This document shows, in pieces, positions 23,306 through 64,000 of a DNA stretch of 64,000 nucleotides (positions are counted from its first letter, which is position 1; every line of letters starts with the position of its first letter). The DNA comes from Pisaster brevispinus. Lineage: Eukaryota > Echinodermata > Asteroidea > Forcipulatida > Asteriidae. Location of the stretch: positions 1,504,474-1,568,473 of the forward strand of contig JAMKCF010000018.1 of assembly GCA_023634235.1 (NCBI GenBank), given 5' to 3'. The position numbers and the translations under genes are program-made. The notes under the pieces are model-generated. The model was not told where the DNA came from and made no database searches. It worked only from the letters and a program-made list of their open reading frames with translations.

Positions 23306-23311
23306 AATAAA
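23306..23311 (+). terminator. Candidate polyadenylation signal AATAAA
   Basis: AATAAA lies 217 nt after the stop codon of the four-exon gene, in AT-rich DNA, at a typical distance for a metazoan 3' UTR. No other signal lies closer. Confidence 0.5.
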
Positions 23312-23689
23312 CGAATAATTAGTATTCATATCTTTTTTTACTGTCTTAAAGATGGTAAACAACAACAAATAGTCGTACTATTTCACATGATATGTCTTAC
23401 GGCATGCGTTGGCCTAAAAAACACACACACACACACATGGCTCGTCTCAAAAATTAGTTAAGAACAGTTTTGCGCCCTGAGCATAGGTTTCTGACAAATA
23501 TGACGACGCACTACGATGAAGGCTTAGGATTGGTTTAATGAGTGCAGAACAATTCAAAATACGGACACCTAGCGTGACAAATTATGTAGACCTTTATAAT
23601 TGGTCTCCATGATTTTGGACTTCATGCTTGCTTTGCCAAGTTGGATTAATTTTTACCCTGATCGGGTATTCAGGAGTCCCAGTCAGGAT
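23312..23689. other. Intergenic DNA after the four-exon gene
   Basis: AT-rich, with a short (CA)n tract at about 23,421-23,437. No gene is seen. Confidence 0.5.
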
Positions 23690-24070
23690 AATGGTGTATC
23701 CTCATTGGGGTAGTTAAGTTGTCAGTGACCCTGAAATGCTACAGTTATTACAATCCCCTTTTCTCAGTGAGGCCCCAATCGTAGTCCCAATGTGGATACA
23801 TAAACTCTACTCAAAAAACCTGTGGGTATTGTAGCATCAATCTTCCCAGGGTGGGATATATTTCAACACCAATTAAAACTTTTTGGTCCAAGTGGGGATA
23901 TATTATATGTAATCACAAAACATGTAGTTAGTGTAGCATCAAATCAACCCCGAATGGGATATATCTCAACCCCCAACTGAAACCCTCTACTCCAAATGAG
24001 GATATCTTCGATCCCCGATCATCAGGAAACCCCTGGTACTGTAGCAGCCAATACATTGGAATATACATAT
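23690..24070 (+). repeat. Degenerate tandem repeat, about 110 bp
   Basis: Three to four decayed units share GTAGCATCAA, GGGTGGGATATATTTCAAC, CAATTAAAAC and GTGGGGATAT. The period is approximate. Confidence 0.55.
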
Positions 24071-25520
24071 CCTAGTCTTGATTGGGACATTTATTTTGTT
24101 AACATAGTCCGCTGATATCACAACACAAAATAAAAACTGCTAAATGTGACTATTGCAAAGTGGTTCCCGTTATTGTGTATCTTGTTGTATGAATTAAAAG
24201 AATAAATTTCGCACTTGACTCTTTCAGTGCCAAGGTTGTACATGTACAATCTTTTTTATGTACTCAGAAAGTGTCGTAAATTGGACATATACAACCCGTA
24301 GTATACATGTTATTATGAGAGGGCATCATCACTCAAGAAGTACTATTGATTTTGAGGTGTACCAAAGCAGCGCAAATTAGCAAGATACATTTTGTTTAGT
24401 GAGAAAGACTTGATTGTTATAATTTTTTTAACAGAATTTTGTAAAACCTAAAAAAGCTGGACACTTTAGGTTGAAAACGCAAAAAAAAAATAATAATAAT
24501 AAACGGGCACTGAAAGAGTTAAGCCATGATTGCACTCACTCACTCTATCCAATAGCTGTTAGGCCATAGGGGCAAAGAGATGGCAGCTTTGATTGCACTA
24601 AATCTTAAGATAAATCAACAAACGTTGGTGTTTGTTCTTAAACTATACAAGGAAGTCCATCATATGTATATCTGTCACTTAAATTTAACAGATAAGTAAT
24701 TGTTAAATAAAGCAAACAACTGTATGACTTTAAGGAGTTATTTCTATGATTAATTATCTTTTCATCTGATGACAAATATGTATCTCTTGTTAAGAAAGCT
24801 TTTTAAGAATTAACTTGTTTTGAGTTTAAGAATTCTGAAGCCTGTAAACAGTGTAGGCTCTAAACGGCAATGTGTCTACATGTTTAATTAATGCTGCACA
24901 ATGGGGTCAACAAACCCACCAAATTGTAGAATGAATAACAAAACCAGAGGTACAATTTTAAGTAAAAGTTTTGGCAAATTTTTCGTGTTCGTAAACTACT
25001 TTCTGTACTTACCTAAAATTAGAGTGAATAACATTTTTTGTTTTAGTCTGAGAGAAAAATGTCTCCTTGTACTCTGCGTCTAAACCATCCTCAAACGGAC
25101 GTGACTTTTGTTTCGCACTTGATTTGGAAGTCAGTATTATTTCATGTTTAATTAACATTCATGTATGCACAATGACTGATTATAAATATTCAAAATTACA
25201 AATCACAGAAATTACGTCAGCTATACATGTATAAAGTTGTGGTACACGTCATTGTAAAAATTCCTACAAATAATTCATCATGCCTTGGGGGAAAAAATAA
25301 ATAAATAAAAAAAGAAATCACTCGGTTGTAGTTCTCCTCATGTTAAAAAAAAGAAAAAAAAGCACATTGAGCCGATGCTTTACCAATCAATCCTTGTTTA
25401 CTGGCAGTTTAGTGGTTTTCCATAACTTGGCAATGTTCTACAGATTTCAGAAGTAACAAGACTCGCATCTGACCTTGTAGATGCAGATCATAAGCTTTTT
25501 GCTAGGTGGATTTCTTAAGA
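24070..25520. other. Intergenic DNA, no gene seen
   Basis: AT-rich with several A-rich runs. Nothing with paired splice sites and conserved coding sequence. Confidence 0.5.
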
Positions 25521-25524
25521 CTCA

Positions 25525-25765
25525 TGAATATTTAGCTTCAGCTTAATGGTGCCAATCACAGATAAGGATAGTAACATAACTCATGAATAACCATCAGTTG
25601 TGGCCAATAATGTGTCCAATCAGAGCTCAGGTGACTACCAACATACTCATGAAAATGCATTAGCTGCAGCCAAAATTGGCCAATCAATAATAAGGTGGAC
25701 ATCATATTCATGAATATACATCAGCTAAAGCCAAATCTGTCCAACCAGAGTTAAGGTGGATCAGT
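25525..25765 (+). repeat. Degenerate ~65-bp tandem repeat
   Basis: Four units contain CTCATGAATA, CATCAGCT or CAGTTG, then GCCAAT and a TCCAATCAGAG-like end followed by AAGGTGGA. CCAAT-box-like sequences recur in each unit. Confidence 0.6.
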
Positions 25766-26089
25766 GAATTAAGTTTACATTAAGATTAGTTTTGTCTCAA
25801 GTTTTGTGTATTTACAACATCATTTTTACCAAACCTTTCTCCTAGTTCAGTCTAATCATAAGAAAACCTTCTGTCAAAAAGAAAAACAAAATTAAACTTT
25901 TATGACTATTGCACTGTTTAAACATTTATACAAACATATGGTACTTTTTAAAGTAATTAATACAAATAAAATAAATAAGTATCGTGATAAAATTTAAATC
26001 CATAAATCTATGTGGGGGAGGGGGTCCATGTATTTAGGAAACGCTCACCCATTGCACTTGAAATGTTGGTAACCTGTGAACTGTCCGAA

Positions 26090-26420
26090 CCGCAAACTGA
26101 CTGTTGGTCACAAACAAGGTCAAACTGTTAGCCACTGACCTTTCATGTCACCAATTGACCTTTCGAGTCGACACTTGGCCTTGTTCATCACCAGTTGACT
26201 CTCCATGTCAACAACTGACAGTCTTTTTATGTCTCCACTTAACAATTCAAAGTCACTTGTTGGGAATCTCCGTGAAAAGTTGACACCCTATGGTACATGT
26301 TGATAACAAACGCTACCAGGTGACCTTGGTCACAATACGACCCTCTTTGTCACAAGTTGACCTTCTTTACAACAAGGTGACCTTCTCTGTCAGCAGTTTA
26401 ACACTTGGTGCACAACAGTG
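26090..26420 (+). repeat. Degenerate short tandem repeat rich in TGACCT
   Basis: About a dozen loose ~24-bp units of the form TGTCACCAGTTGACCTTT. Five TGACCT and one AGGTCA hexamers occur within about 300 bp. It may be only a decayed minisatellite, or a cluster of nuclear-receptor half-site-like motifs. Confidence 0.5.
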
Positions 26421-27029
26421 TCATACGACAACAGCCAAGAGGGCACACCAGCAAGTACTTCAACAATGAGAGAATCGACCAAATTCACCTCACGTCATCA
26501 CCACAATAAATCTTGGTTGCTCCATTTTAGGAGTCAGTTTCTCTTCGTGTGGTAAACTGCCTCAAGCGCTTTTATGCGATGCGAACATTTACACTCACCA
26601 TATCCTTACGCGCAATTTCACTCCCAAAATGGCAGACCATGGTCAGGCATCAGCCGTATCTTGAGTCTGTGCAAAGGAGTCAATAGCATCTGGTGTACTC
26701 CATTTAACTCAAAGTTGACACGGGACGTTCAAACTCGCCAAAAGCAAGGTATAAACATGAACTGCTCATAAACGCAGTAGGACTCTCTCCAACATTGGAT
26801 GAGTGTAGCTTACTGATGCAGAAACAAAGAGGAGACAAAATCAGAGGAGGAATGAGACAAGAACAGCAAGAAGTGGAGGAAAATGACACAAGCATGAGTA
26901 CAAATTTATCAGGGAAGAATCGCATAAAAGTGAAAATCCCTGGAGAAAAAATGGCTTGTAGGTGTTGCTTCCCCCTTATTCTTGACCTTGAACTTCTTAG
27001 TTGTTACAATTCAGGAAGTATACAGACTT

Positions 27030-28400
27030 AGTGCACCGCCAAAATTTACACAATCTAAATGACAGCCACTGAATTACGAATCTCCAACAACTTACAGACT
27101 AGGGTTAAGGTTGGCTTCAAGACCCTATCATTTATGGTGCACATTTTCCATGGACAAATTCCAACAGCAGAGGGCGCTGTGTGTATACATGGCAACCTCT
27201 CAACCATAATTGTTTCAGAAAAATTTCAGTGTTAAACTAGTCTTGGCTTCTAGACCCTTGCATTCATCATGTGCTTGTTACATTGAAAAGTACCACCAGC
27301 AGATTATGATGTGTATGTTTATAACCCTATAAAGCCTTGAAACAAGACTAGTCTCAGACAAAGATTTCAACTCAACAGCAGAACACAGTCGACGTAAGTG
27401 CCTCAGACAGTTCGCAGGTTAACACCACGCTTGAAAGAAAATCCAATATACTTAATAATATAAACCTTTTATATATCAATCTATACAATAACATAATGCA
27501 CATGTTAGTAAAAGCACACATCAGGTCCAACTCACTCGGTTGTAAATATATTTTAAACAGTCATTGAGTTGCAGGGTGTACTTTTGGTAATTACTCCACA
27601 AGTTATTGACCATACAAACTTACTTGGTAAAGAGCACTGAAAAGCTGTTGATATTATAAAACATTGTTGAAACGACCCCCTGTGAAGTAATGTAGTTTTA
27701 GAGAAAGAAATAATTGTTCACCCTAAAATTTTAATCTGAGAAAGGCTTCAGGCGTCAGAAAAACACATAATTCTATGCAATAAGCGTGGTTTTTCCTTTC
27801 ATTATTTTCTTGCAACTTCGATGACCAATTGAGCCCAAATTTTCACAGGTTTGTTACACCAAGTGAGGATACTGGTCTTTGACAAATACTAAAAGTATAC
27901 CCTGCCCGTAAGAAAACTAAAGTCTACGGGTGGATTGGAAACTTTTTAAAGAACTGCTGCAGAAGTCTTCAACCAGTTCCAGTAACTTAACCCTTTCACT
28001 TCTATACAAACTCACAAGAAAGAAAAAAAGGCCTACAGTCGGTCTACGTCAACGTTTTGGTCTACAAGTTTTACTTCAGTACAAAATAATTTAGTGATAT
28101 TACTTGTTATGTCCTTGACACTGTCTTTCTTTTTTTTAAACTCCTCCATTAATGTTATGCCAGTCAAACTTCAGTCAGAAATCAGGTGAAATATACGTGC
28201 TACTGCTGAAAATGAGTTTACTGCTATGAAAAATCTCACCTTAAAAAAAAAAACCCTCATCTTTACAAAAAAGTAGTTTTGTTTGTAATATTATGACAAA
28301 GTTAATGCAACTTATTTAACTTTTCTCAATAATCTTAGTGACGTTGATGCCAACATCTTTGATCATTTATCTGTCAACAGTTTTCAAAATTAACTATTAA
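27030..28400. other. Intergenic DNA, no gene seen
   Basis: Two similar stretches near 27,100-27,360 (GACTAGTCTTGGCTTC/CCCTTGCATTCATCATGTGC and relatives) look like a decayed duplication. Otherwise unique AT-rich DNA. Confidence 0.4.
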
Positions 28401-28406
28401 CCACCA

Positions 28407-29025
28407 TACACACTGGTACCACAGACTGCCACAAAGTACCATGCCTTCCAGGCTAGCATTGGGTTCATGGGTTTCTTCTGTTTGTGCAGCTGACACTGGT
28501 ACCACAGACTGCCACAAAGTACCATACCTTCCAGGCTAGCATTGGGTGCATGGGCGTCCACTGTCTGTACAGCTGACACTGGTACCACAGACTGCCACAG
28601 AGTACCATGCCTTCCAGGCTAGCATTGGGTTCATGGGTTTCTTCTGTTTGTGCAGCTGACACTGGTACCACAGACTGCCACAAAGTACCATACCTTCCAG
28701 GCTAGCATTGGGTGCATGGGCGTCCACTGTCTGTACAGCTGACACTGGTACCACAGACTGCCACAGAGTACCATGCCTTCCAGGCTAGCATTGGGTTCAT
28801 GGGTTTCTTCTGTTTGTGCAGCTGACACTGGTAGCACAGACTGCCACAAAGTACCTTCTATGCTTGCATTGGGTGCGTGGGTTTCTTCTGTGTGTACAGC
28901 TGGTACTGGTACCACAGACTGCCACAAAGTACCATGCCTTCCAGGCTAGCATTGGGTGCATGGGCGTCCACTGTCTGTACAGCTGACACTGGTACCACAG
29001 ACTGCCACAGAGTACCATGCCTCGG
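28407..29025 (+). repeat. 83-bp minisatellite with 166-bp dimer organisation, about 8 copies
   Basis: Units begin CCACAGACTGCCACAAAGTA at 28,419, 28,502, 28,585, 28,668, 28,751, 28,834, 28,912 and 28,995. Two unit types alternate, one with TTCATGGGTTTCTTCTG and one with TGCATGGGCGTCCACTG, making a 166-bp higher-order repeat. The seventh step is 78 bp because of a small deletion. It lies 1.1-1.7 kb beyond the BRSK stop, possibly within its 3' UTR. Confidence 0.92.
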
Positions 29026-30105
29026 GTAAATTGGGTACAAGTGTGTATTTTGTTTAAAGGCTGGTATTATCAGGAAACCCCATGGCTTGTGTACTGTGGA
29101 CTTTGTCTCCAACTTCTCCTGTGGAATTTTGTGGCACAGGCCAGTTGAGTAGGAGAGTATACCAATAGCCATACAGTTCCTTATGTACTGGACAACAATA
29201 GTGTCTACATGTACTTGTACTACTTATAATATTAACCGAATCTCTCCACCCCGAAAATGTTTTCTTTTTGGTTTTATGAAATTCAAGCTATGCGGAGAGG
29301 AGAAAACATAGCCTGGGAAACTCACCTTGTACTGCACTTGTGCCTACCTCATTCATGCATGGTGTAAACTTTCCTGTAACCAGGCTATGACAAAAACAAT
29401 CTTCACTGTCACCTCCAAAAATACTGAAAAGTTCCTCTGCCAATACTCTTGCTTGCAGAGGCGTGTTCCTTTTTAAAAAAATCAGTGAAGCCTTTTATAC
29501 TTATAAAACATTTTACAGGTGAGTTTGGTGACCTTACAAAACCAAATGGTTTGCAGTTTTTTTTGGGTGGGGTTACTGTGCAGTAAACAGGAGTATGTAC
29601 AGTAAGGGTGCAATCAGCATAAAAAACAACATCATTGCCTTCCAAAACCCTGGGTTGGGTTCGTTCTTACGACTGTACAAGAGTTAGCTACATTGTAAAA
29701 ATGGCTCAATCCTTTACCAAATTTCCACGGTTCCCAATGTTTACTACACAAACAAGATTGACCAAACATGGTGGACACCAGTGACGTGTACACATTAGAC
29801 TTGTGCCCCGAGTCTTCATCAATCCATAACATATGCAGTTAAATCTGTACATACGGGGGCCCAGACTGAAATGAAGGGCAAATTCAGGACCGCTGGGTAT
29901 CGTTTTCTGTCTCCAGTTTTCATAGGAAATAAATTTGTCGTCCTATTCTTGCTTAGCAAGATGTTTCTGTGCTAAGCAGATTTGGAGCCATTCCCTGATT
30001 TCTCAACCGATTTTGATTCATTGCTTCTCAACCTAAATAAAAAAGTTACAATCAAATCTGCCAAAGTGCAGATTGAAACAACGACCCCCTACGCTAAGAT
30101 GTGTG
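29026..30105. other. Region downstream of BRSK stop
   Basis: Probably 3' UTR or flanking DNA of BRSK. A GCTTAGCA/GCTAAGCA interspersed repeat fragment lies at 29,950-30,000. No other gene is seen. Confidence 0.4.
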
Positions 30106-59895
<29,790 letters not shown>

Positions 59896-60741
59896 CTGGA
59901 ATTTCCAAGGAACAAAACAAACAATATTAATGATAATAGTATGTATGTAGTTCTTATATAGGGCTTTATCTGCACCCGATGGGCGTCCCAAAGCGCTCAG
60001 CATTTTTTCGTGCACGGTATGTGGAGCTACAATTTGAAATACAGATATATGTAGCACCATGTACAGTGTACATCATGTACATGTAACGGTTTACAAGGTG
60101 CTGTGGTGCAATATGCTGCCAATCAAAAGAGAAACACTGGGGCAAACCCTTCTCTTTACGATAAGTGCACTGTGTTTTTTTTACATGCATTACACAACAC
60201 ACGGGACCTATGGCTCTACGATTCGTCCAAAGGACATAGCATTGTCTTCCGTAACCCTAACCCCCATTAGGGTCTCTCTAGAAAGCCTGCCAAATACAAC
60301 AGAATGCAACACAGTTGAAATGAGAACCATGCCAAATGCAACAAAATGCAACAAGGGATATTGTTGCATTGTGCAGGCATGCTGTTTGGGAAAGGACTGA
60401 GCAATGGCGTTTGCCCTGCTAAATGCAAAATTATGCACATAAGTGTAGTGGTGACTTGTAACTGTTAACTGTTATTATACAGTTTTTTGAATATGATTTG
60501 AATTATGATTCTTACCTAATATTACATCATACTTCTCAATACTTTTCCCATAAAAAACATTTTGAAATACCCATTATAAGTTGTTCAGATACAATAGAAG
60601 CACCCAAACCTATATGAAGTCACTTCACTGCTGAATGCAACAAATTCAGTCAAAAAATGACATCTGAGTTGACTGCCAAATGCAACAGATCACAACAACT
60701 ATTACCATTTGGTGCATATTATTGCATTTAGCATGGTTAGG
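59896..60741. other. BRSK intron upstream of visible exon 1
   Basis: Contains repeated words CCAAATGCAACAAAATGCA and related at about 60,285-60,690, a loose repeat. No exon with the glycine-loop sequence was found. Confidence 0.4.
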
Positions 60742-60835
60742 GTCCTTAAGGACACAAGTGTCATGACCGGGACTCGAACCCACACTCTGCTGATCAGAAA
60801 CACCATGCAGCTTGAGTCCAGTGTTCTTATCTGCT
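60742..60835 (-). mobile_element. tRNA-derived SINE head fragment
   Basis: On the minus strand it reads GTTTCTGATCAGCAGAGTGT, box B-like GGTTCGAGTCC, then CATGACACTTGTGTCC. It belongs to the same family as 63,842-64,000. Confidence 0.75.
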
Positions 60836-61540
60836 TATAATAAATTATTTGACAATAAATAAAAAGGGAAAAACCAAAAAAAATCAACAACTATAGTACA
60901 CTTTTGATCTAGTCTTCCATCAAGACCTTCGCGGCTTAGACAACCTGTTAAAATTGATGTATTCTTCCATTGGGCAGAGTACAAATCATGCCAGCAGGAA
61001 GTCCGCCGCTCTGCAGCTCTTTTGTAAACATGTGATGTCACAGGTCACATGGTCTATAAAACGATTTGGGACTGAATAAAGAAAAACTGTCCTGCCTTAC
61101 ATTGTACAACAACACAGAGTTAGGCCTGGACATCTCGGGCGAACGACAAATTTGATTAACATTTTATGTATTTCTCCCAGAATAAACTAAAAACTACCCA
61201 ATAAATGTTTACAAATGAATGAACGACAAATGAACACACTCTGTACGCCATCTCGAAAGCGAGTTAGCCCAATAAAAATAAGAATGGTAAATAATTGATG
61301 AGCCGAATGTATTCATTTTGCATGAGGGTACTGTAAAAATTTTGCCAGCATACCGATACCAAATTCAAACCAAACAGCTCTACTAACATGACTAATGACT
61401 GAATGTTTATTTTTCTGAAACCAGAGAAGAAAAAAAAAAGACATTAACATTTCACGTCTTTCAATCAAGTATTAAATACATTATGGAAACATACATTTGT
61501 ACCTCCTGTTCCATTATGTTGATGTGTGTTAAGTAAACAA
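60836..61540. other. Intron or upstream DNA, no exon seen
   Basis: AT-rich; nothing recognised. Confidence 0.4.
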
Positions 61541-61554
61541 CAGTTGTTTACATT

Positions 61555-62285
61555 TGATGGAATTACAAAACCAAATTAAAAACAAACAACTGAACATGCT
61601 GATTATTTTTCCAGAAGAAAGGGAAGGGACAGATTTCAAGATTTATACCGTCTGTTCTTAGATTTCGATCAATTGAATGGCGGGAAATGGATGTACATAT
61701 AGGGGAAATTTGCATGAAAGTAAACTAAAAACATAGTTGCATTTATTTCCCTTGTTTTTCTCATAAATGATAATCCGAGCCATCAAATAGGTTTTGATCC
61801 ATTAATGACTAAAATGCCGATAGAGTTCATGTTGGCAGGGAACAGGAAAATGCTGATAGAGTTCATGTAGGCGGGGAACAGGAAACAAAAATGTGTAACA
61901 AATTTTTTAAAACGTTTACAACTAAATCTTTAAAAACTAGATTATATTTTCAGAACAATCTTGACAAACAAAGATCAATATCATCCAACAACTTTTGATC
62001 AACTACAAAATGTAGCAGACCAAATTAAAAACAAACCACTGGATTGTTTTTCTTGAACCACCATCAGAAATGACGAAGCAACTTGTGATCAATTAAAAAT
62101 GCTGTGTACCAAATATGACAGAAGACCAAATAAATAACAAACAACTGGATTACTTTTCTCAAAAGCTACCGTCAGAAAAGACGAAATAGTGTGTGATCAA
62201 TTAAAAATGTTGTGTACCAAAAATTATGGCAGACCAAATGAAAGACAAACAACTGGATTATTTTTCTCAAACCTCGCCATCTCAA
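61555..62285 (+). repeat. Tandem repeats: ~45 bp x2 and ~112 bp x3
   Basis: GATAGAGTTCATGTTGGCAG / GGGAACAGGAAA occurs twice (61,820-61,888). Units with ACCAAATTAAAAACAAACCA, CTGGATTGTTTTTCT, GACGAA and GTGATCAATTAAAAATG repeat three times (about 61,965-62,285), with a partial copy at 61,565. Confidence 0.8.
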
Positions 62286-62532
62286 CATACGGGGTTGACC
62301 AATTCTACGGTAGATACCGTATACGTTATTGATTAGGAGCAAACGTGTTACAGTGTACGTAGGAACCCTTGCAGCACGGTCCGATACATGCCCAGAGAGA
62401 CTAAGATCTCTCCAGTCCAAGGCCTACACTGGAGATAGCTCTTCCCTGATGGTGACTCAGGGCGCACTTGGCCACGAGGAAATATGAATACGTTTATCCT
62501 ATTACAGCGGGGTGGAACTTAACAGGGACTTG

Positions 62533-62623
62533 CAGCCGATTTCACGAAACGCTAGGATTAATCCTATCTCGAGTTAGGACGAGTAACTAGTCCTAAGGAA
62601 GAGTTTGGTGAAATTGACGGCTG
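62533..62623. repeat. Short CAGCCGATTTCAC MITE copy
   Basis: CAGCCGATTTCACGAAACGC at the left, TTGGTGAAATTGACGGCTG at the right. About 91 bp, an internally deleted relative of 52,214-52,379. Confidence 0.75.
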
Positions 62624-62811
62624 GTGAAATTGACTTCTGGCGTGCTCTTTCACTGTGTACACGTAGTAGCCAAGCTCTCTGAACCACTGCGTGTACAAGA
62701 CATTTTGACAGTCCACTATCATGGTATGAGGTCGTCCACATTTACATCATTGTTAAGGTCGCTTTTACCTCCATGGTTGGACAGAGAGAGCAGGCAGGCC
62801 TAAAGGCCGAG

Positions 62812-62983
62812 TCACACTGCAGCGATAACGAAAACGATAACGATCACAACGCAAAGAGAACGCATTCTATTGGTTGAATTACTCCACGCAGAATACGCAC
62901 ACGCTCATTCAACCAATAGAATGCGTTCTCTTTGCGTCGTTATCGTTATCGTTCTCGTTATCGCTGCAGTGGGACTGGGCCTT
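62812..62983. repeat. 172-bp hairpin element with ~77-bp inverted arms
   Basis: The left arm AAGGCCGAGTCACACTGCAG...CTATTGGTTGAAT (62,812-62,879) is matched almost perfectly in reverse by 62,907-62,983, leaving a loop of about 27 nt. The arms include CGATAACG repeats and a CCAAT sequence. It is a fold-back MITE. Confidence 0.88.
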
Positions 62984-63162
62984 AATACCTTTTTACTCCC
63001 CCCAGCAGCACTTATGTACATGACAATATGTACATCTTCATTGTTGTATCATAAACTTGGGTGTGATCCCTGGCTACACGGCAGCTAACAGTTGCGTGGC
63101 TTCTGACTGGCACCCCCGAACAAAGATATTAACTACATGTAATAGGGAGACCGCCAACATAG

Positions 63163-63234
63163 GGCTGGATACCTCAGTTGGTAGAGCGCCGGTACATTAA
63201 TCCGGAGGTCGTTGGTTCAAGTCCTGCTCCAGTC
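63163..63234 (+). pseudogene. tRNA-like sequence (probable SINE head)
   Basis: A 72-nt cloverleaf-like sequence: acceptor arms GGCTGGA/TCCAGTC pair, D arm CTC/GAG, a GTTGGTTCAAGTCC T region. The anticodon loop lacks the universal T33 (reads ACATTAA) and the T stem has mismatches, so a working tRNA is unlikely. A T/A-rich body follows, which fits a SINE. Confidence 0.6.
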
Positions 63235-63329
63235 AACTTTTCTTTGTTCAAACCCAAATTATTTACAAATTTACCCAGTCAGTTTCCCTTGTGGTTTATT
63301 ACTTGATATTTATTTTTAGGTGACAGTAT

Positions 63330-63820
63330 TGATGCATGGTGGTCATTGCCGTGGTGCCCTTAGAACTGTACATTGGCTTACAAATTGCAGATCTCATGTA
63401 CAATGTACGTTCATGGAGGCAACCAAGGCAATTGCCTTCATGCCCCATGCCGCTTGAAATGTTCCATGCCTACATGTATGACTGTGCAATGTATGTACTT
63501 TGGTCTTGTATAAATTGTAGACCTCATACAGTACATGGTCGTTCATGGACACAACCAAGTCAATTGCCTCCATGCCCCAGCTCATTGCCTTGATGCCCCT
63601 TAAAATGTTCCATGCCTACATGTACCCCATGTATACTTTGGTCTTACAAATTGCAAACCTCATACTACGTTCATGGACGCAACCGAGGCAACTGTCTCCA
63701 TGCCCCTGTTCATTGCCTTGGTGCCTTTTGAAATGTTCCCATCACCTGTGACTGTACAATGTACTCTGGTTGTACAAATTGCAGACCTGATTCATGTACT
63801 CTAATGTAAGCAATGGTGGT
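63330..63820 (+). repeat. Tandem repeat, about 145 bp, 3+ copies
   Basis: Units contain GTTCATGGACACAACCAAG, CAATTGCCTCCATGCCCC, TTGAAATGTTCCATGCCTAC and GGTCTTACAAATTGCAGAC. A related single unit is at 37,890-37,965. Confidence 0.8.
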
Positions 63821-63841
63821 GAGTGCCTCCATGCCGTGGCT

Positions 63842-64000
63842 TGTCGTGGCCGAGCGATTTAGTTTATCGGACCCAAGCTCTGAGTGTTGTCAGCAGCAGA
63901 GTGTGGGTTCGAATCCCGGTAATGACACTTAGTGTCCTTGAGCATGTTGAGCAAGGCACTTAACCATAGTTGCTTCGTAAAAAGTTGGGAAGGTAGTGCA
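63842..64000 (+). mobile_element. tRNA-Leu-like SINE, cut by window end
   Basis: GTCGTGGCCGAGCGATTTAG is a class II tRNA-like start (box A), with box B GGTTCGAATCC at 63,906-63,916, then TGACACTTAGTGTCCTTGAG and AAGGCACTTAACCATAGTTG. It continues beyond the window. Confidence 0.8.

Noticed and set aside
26574..27031. Possible coding exons in the intergenic region
   Set aside because: Short unrelated frames with no paired splice sites or conserved motifs.
28397..29172. Several overlapping minus-strand open frames rich in Cys/Trp
   Set aside because: They lie in the 83-bp minisatellite and repeat the same translated unit.
62766..62795. Possible BRSK start exon (ACCATGGAG followed by GTAAAA on the minus strand)
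   Set aside because: The phase does not match the split glycine codon and no glycine-loop sequence is encoded.
63163..63234. Functional tRNA gene
   Set aside because: No T33, mismatched T stem and a SINE-like body downstream.

Overview
This is a eukaryotic, animal genomic window: genes are split by canonical GT-AG introns, coding density is low, and much of the DNA is tandem or short interspersed repeats. No bacterial operons, plasmid features or CRISPR arrays are visible. The BRSK/SAD kinase, the tRNA-headed SINEs, the L2/CR1-like retrotransposon debris and the many small inverted-repeat elements fit an invertebrate deuterostome. I favour an echinoderm such as a sea star, but that is inference only.

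Layout. 1-3.1 kb is AT-rich intergenic DNA with a SINE and a 68-bp minisatellite. 3.1-18.0 kb is a block of satellite DNA. A diverged 54-bp array (3.09-3.63 kb) is followed by a 67-bp hairpin-forming array (3.9-5.4 kb) and related shorter units (to 6.44 kb). The main 54-bp satellite then runs without break for about 11.6 kb and contains a nearly perfect 4.2-kb duplication of itself. At 18.4-18.65 kb a CpG-rich, TATA-containing region begins a plus-strand, four-exon gene (18.92-23.09 kb) predicted to encode an 825-residue protein that I do not recognise. Its first intron carries diverged copies of the same 54-bp satellite family. 23.3-30.1 kb is intergenic and includes several minisatellites.

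30.1-59.9 kb holds, on the minus strand, 15 coding exons of a BRSK (brain-specific / SAD) serine/threonine kinase. They give 666 continuous residues: a kinase domain from just after the glycine-rich loop, a UBA-like segment, an SP-rich linker and a KA1-like C-terminus with stop. All exon phases agree. The exon encoding the N-terminus and glycine loop was not found below 64,000, so the gene very probably continues off the right edge. Its introns are full of short inverted-repeat elements, SINEs, minisatellites and two L2/CR1-like fragments.

How the genes work together: they are arranged tail to tail, about 7 kb apart, and nothing shows a functional link. BRSK family kinases act downstream of LKB1 in neuronal polarity and presynaptic function. 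The role of the four-exon gene is unknown. The most unusual parts of the window are the 54-bp satellite, whose units look like a splice acceptor, an 18-nt segment and a splice donor, and the adjacent 67-bp hairpin satellite.
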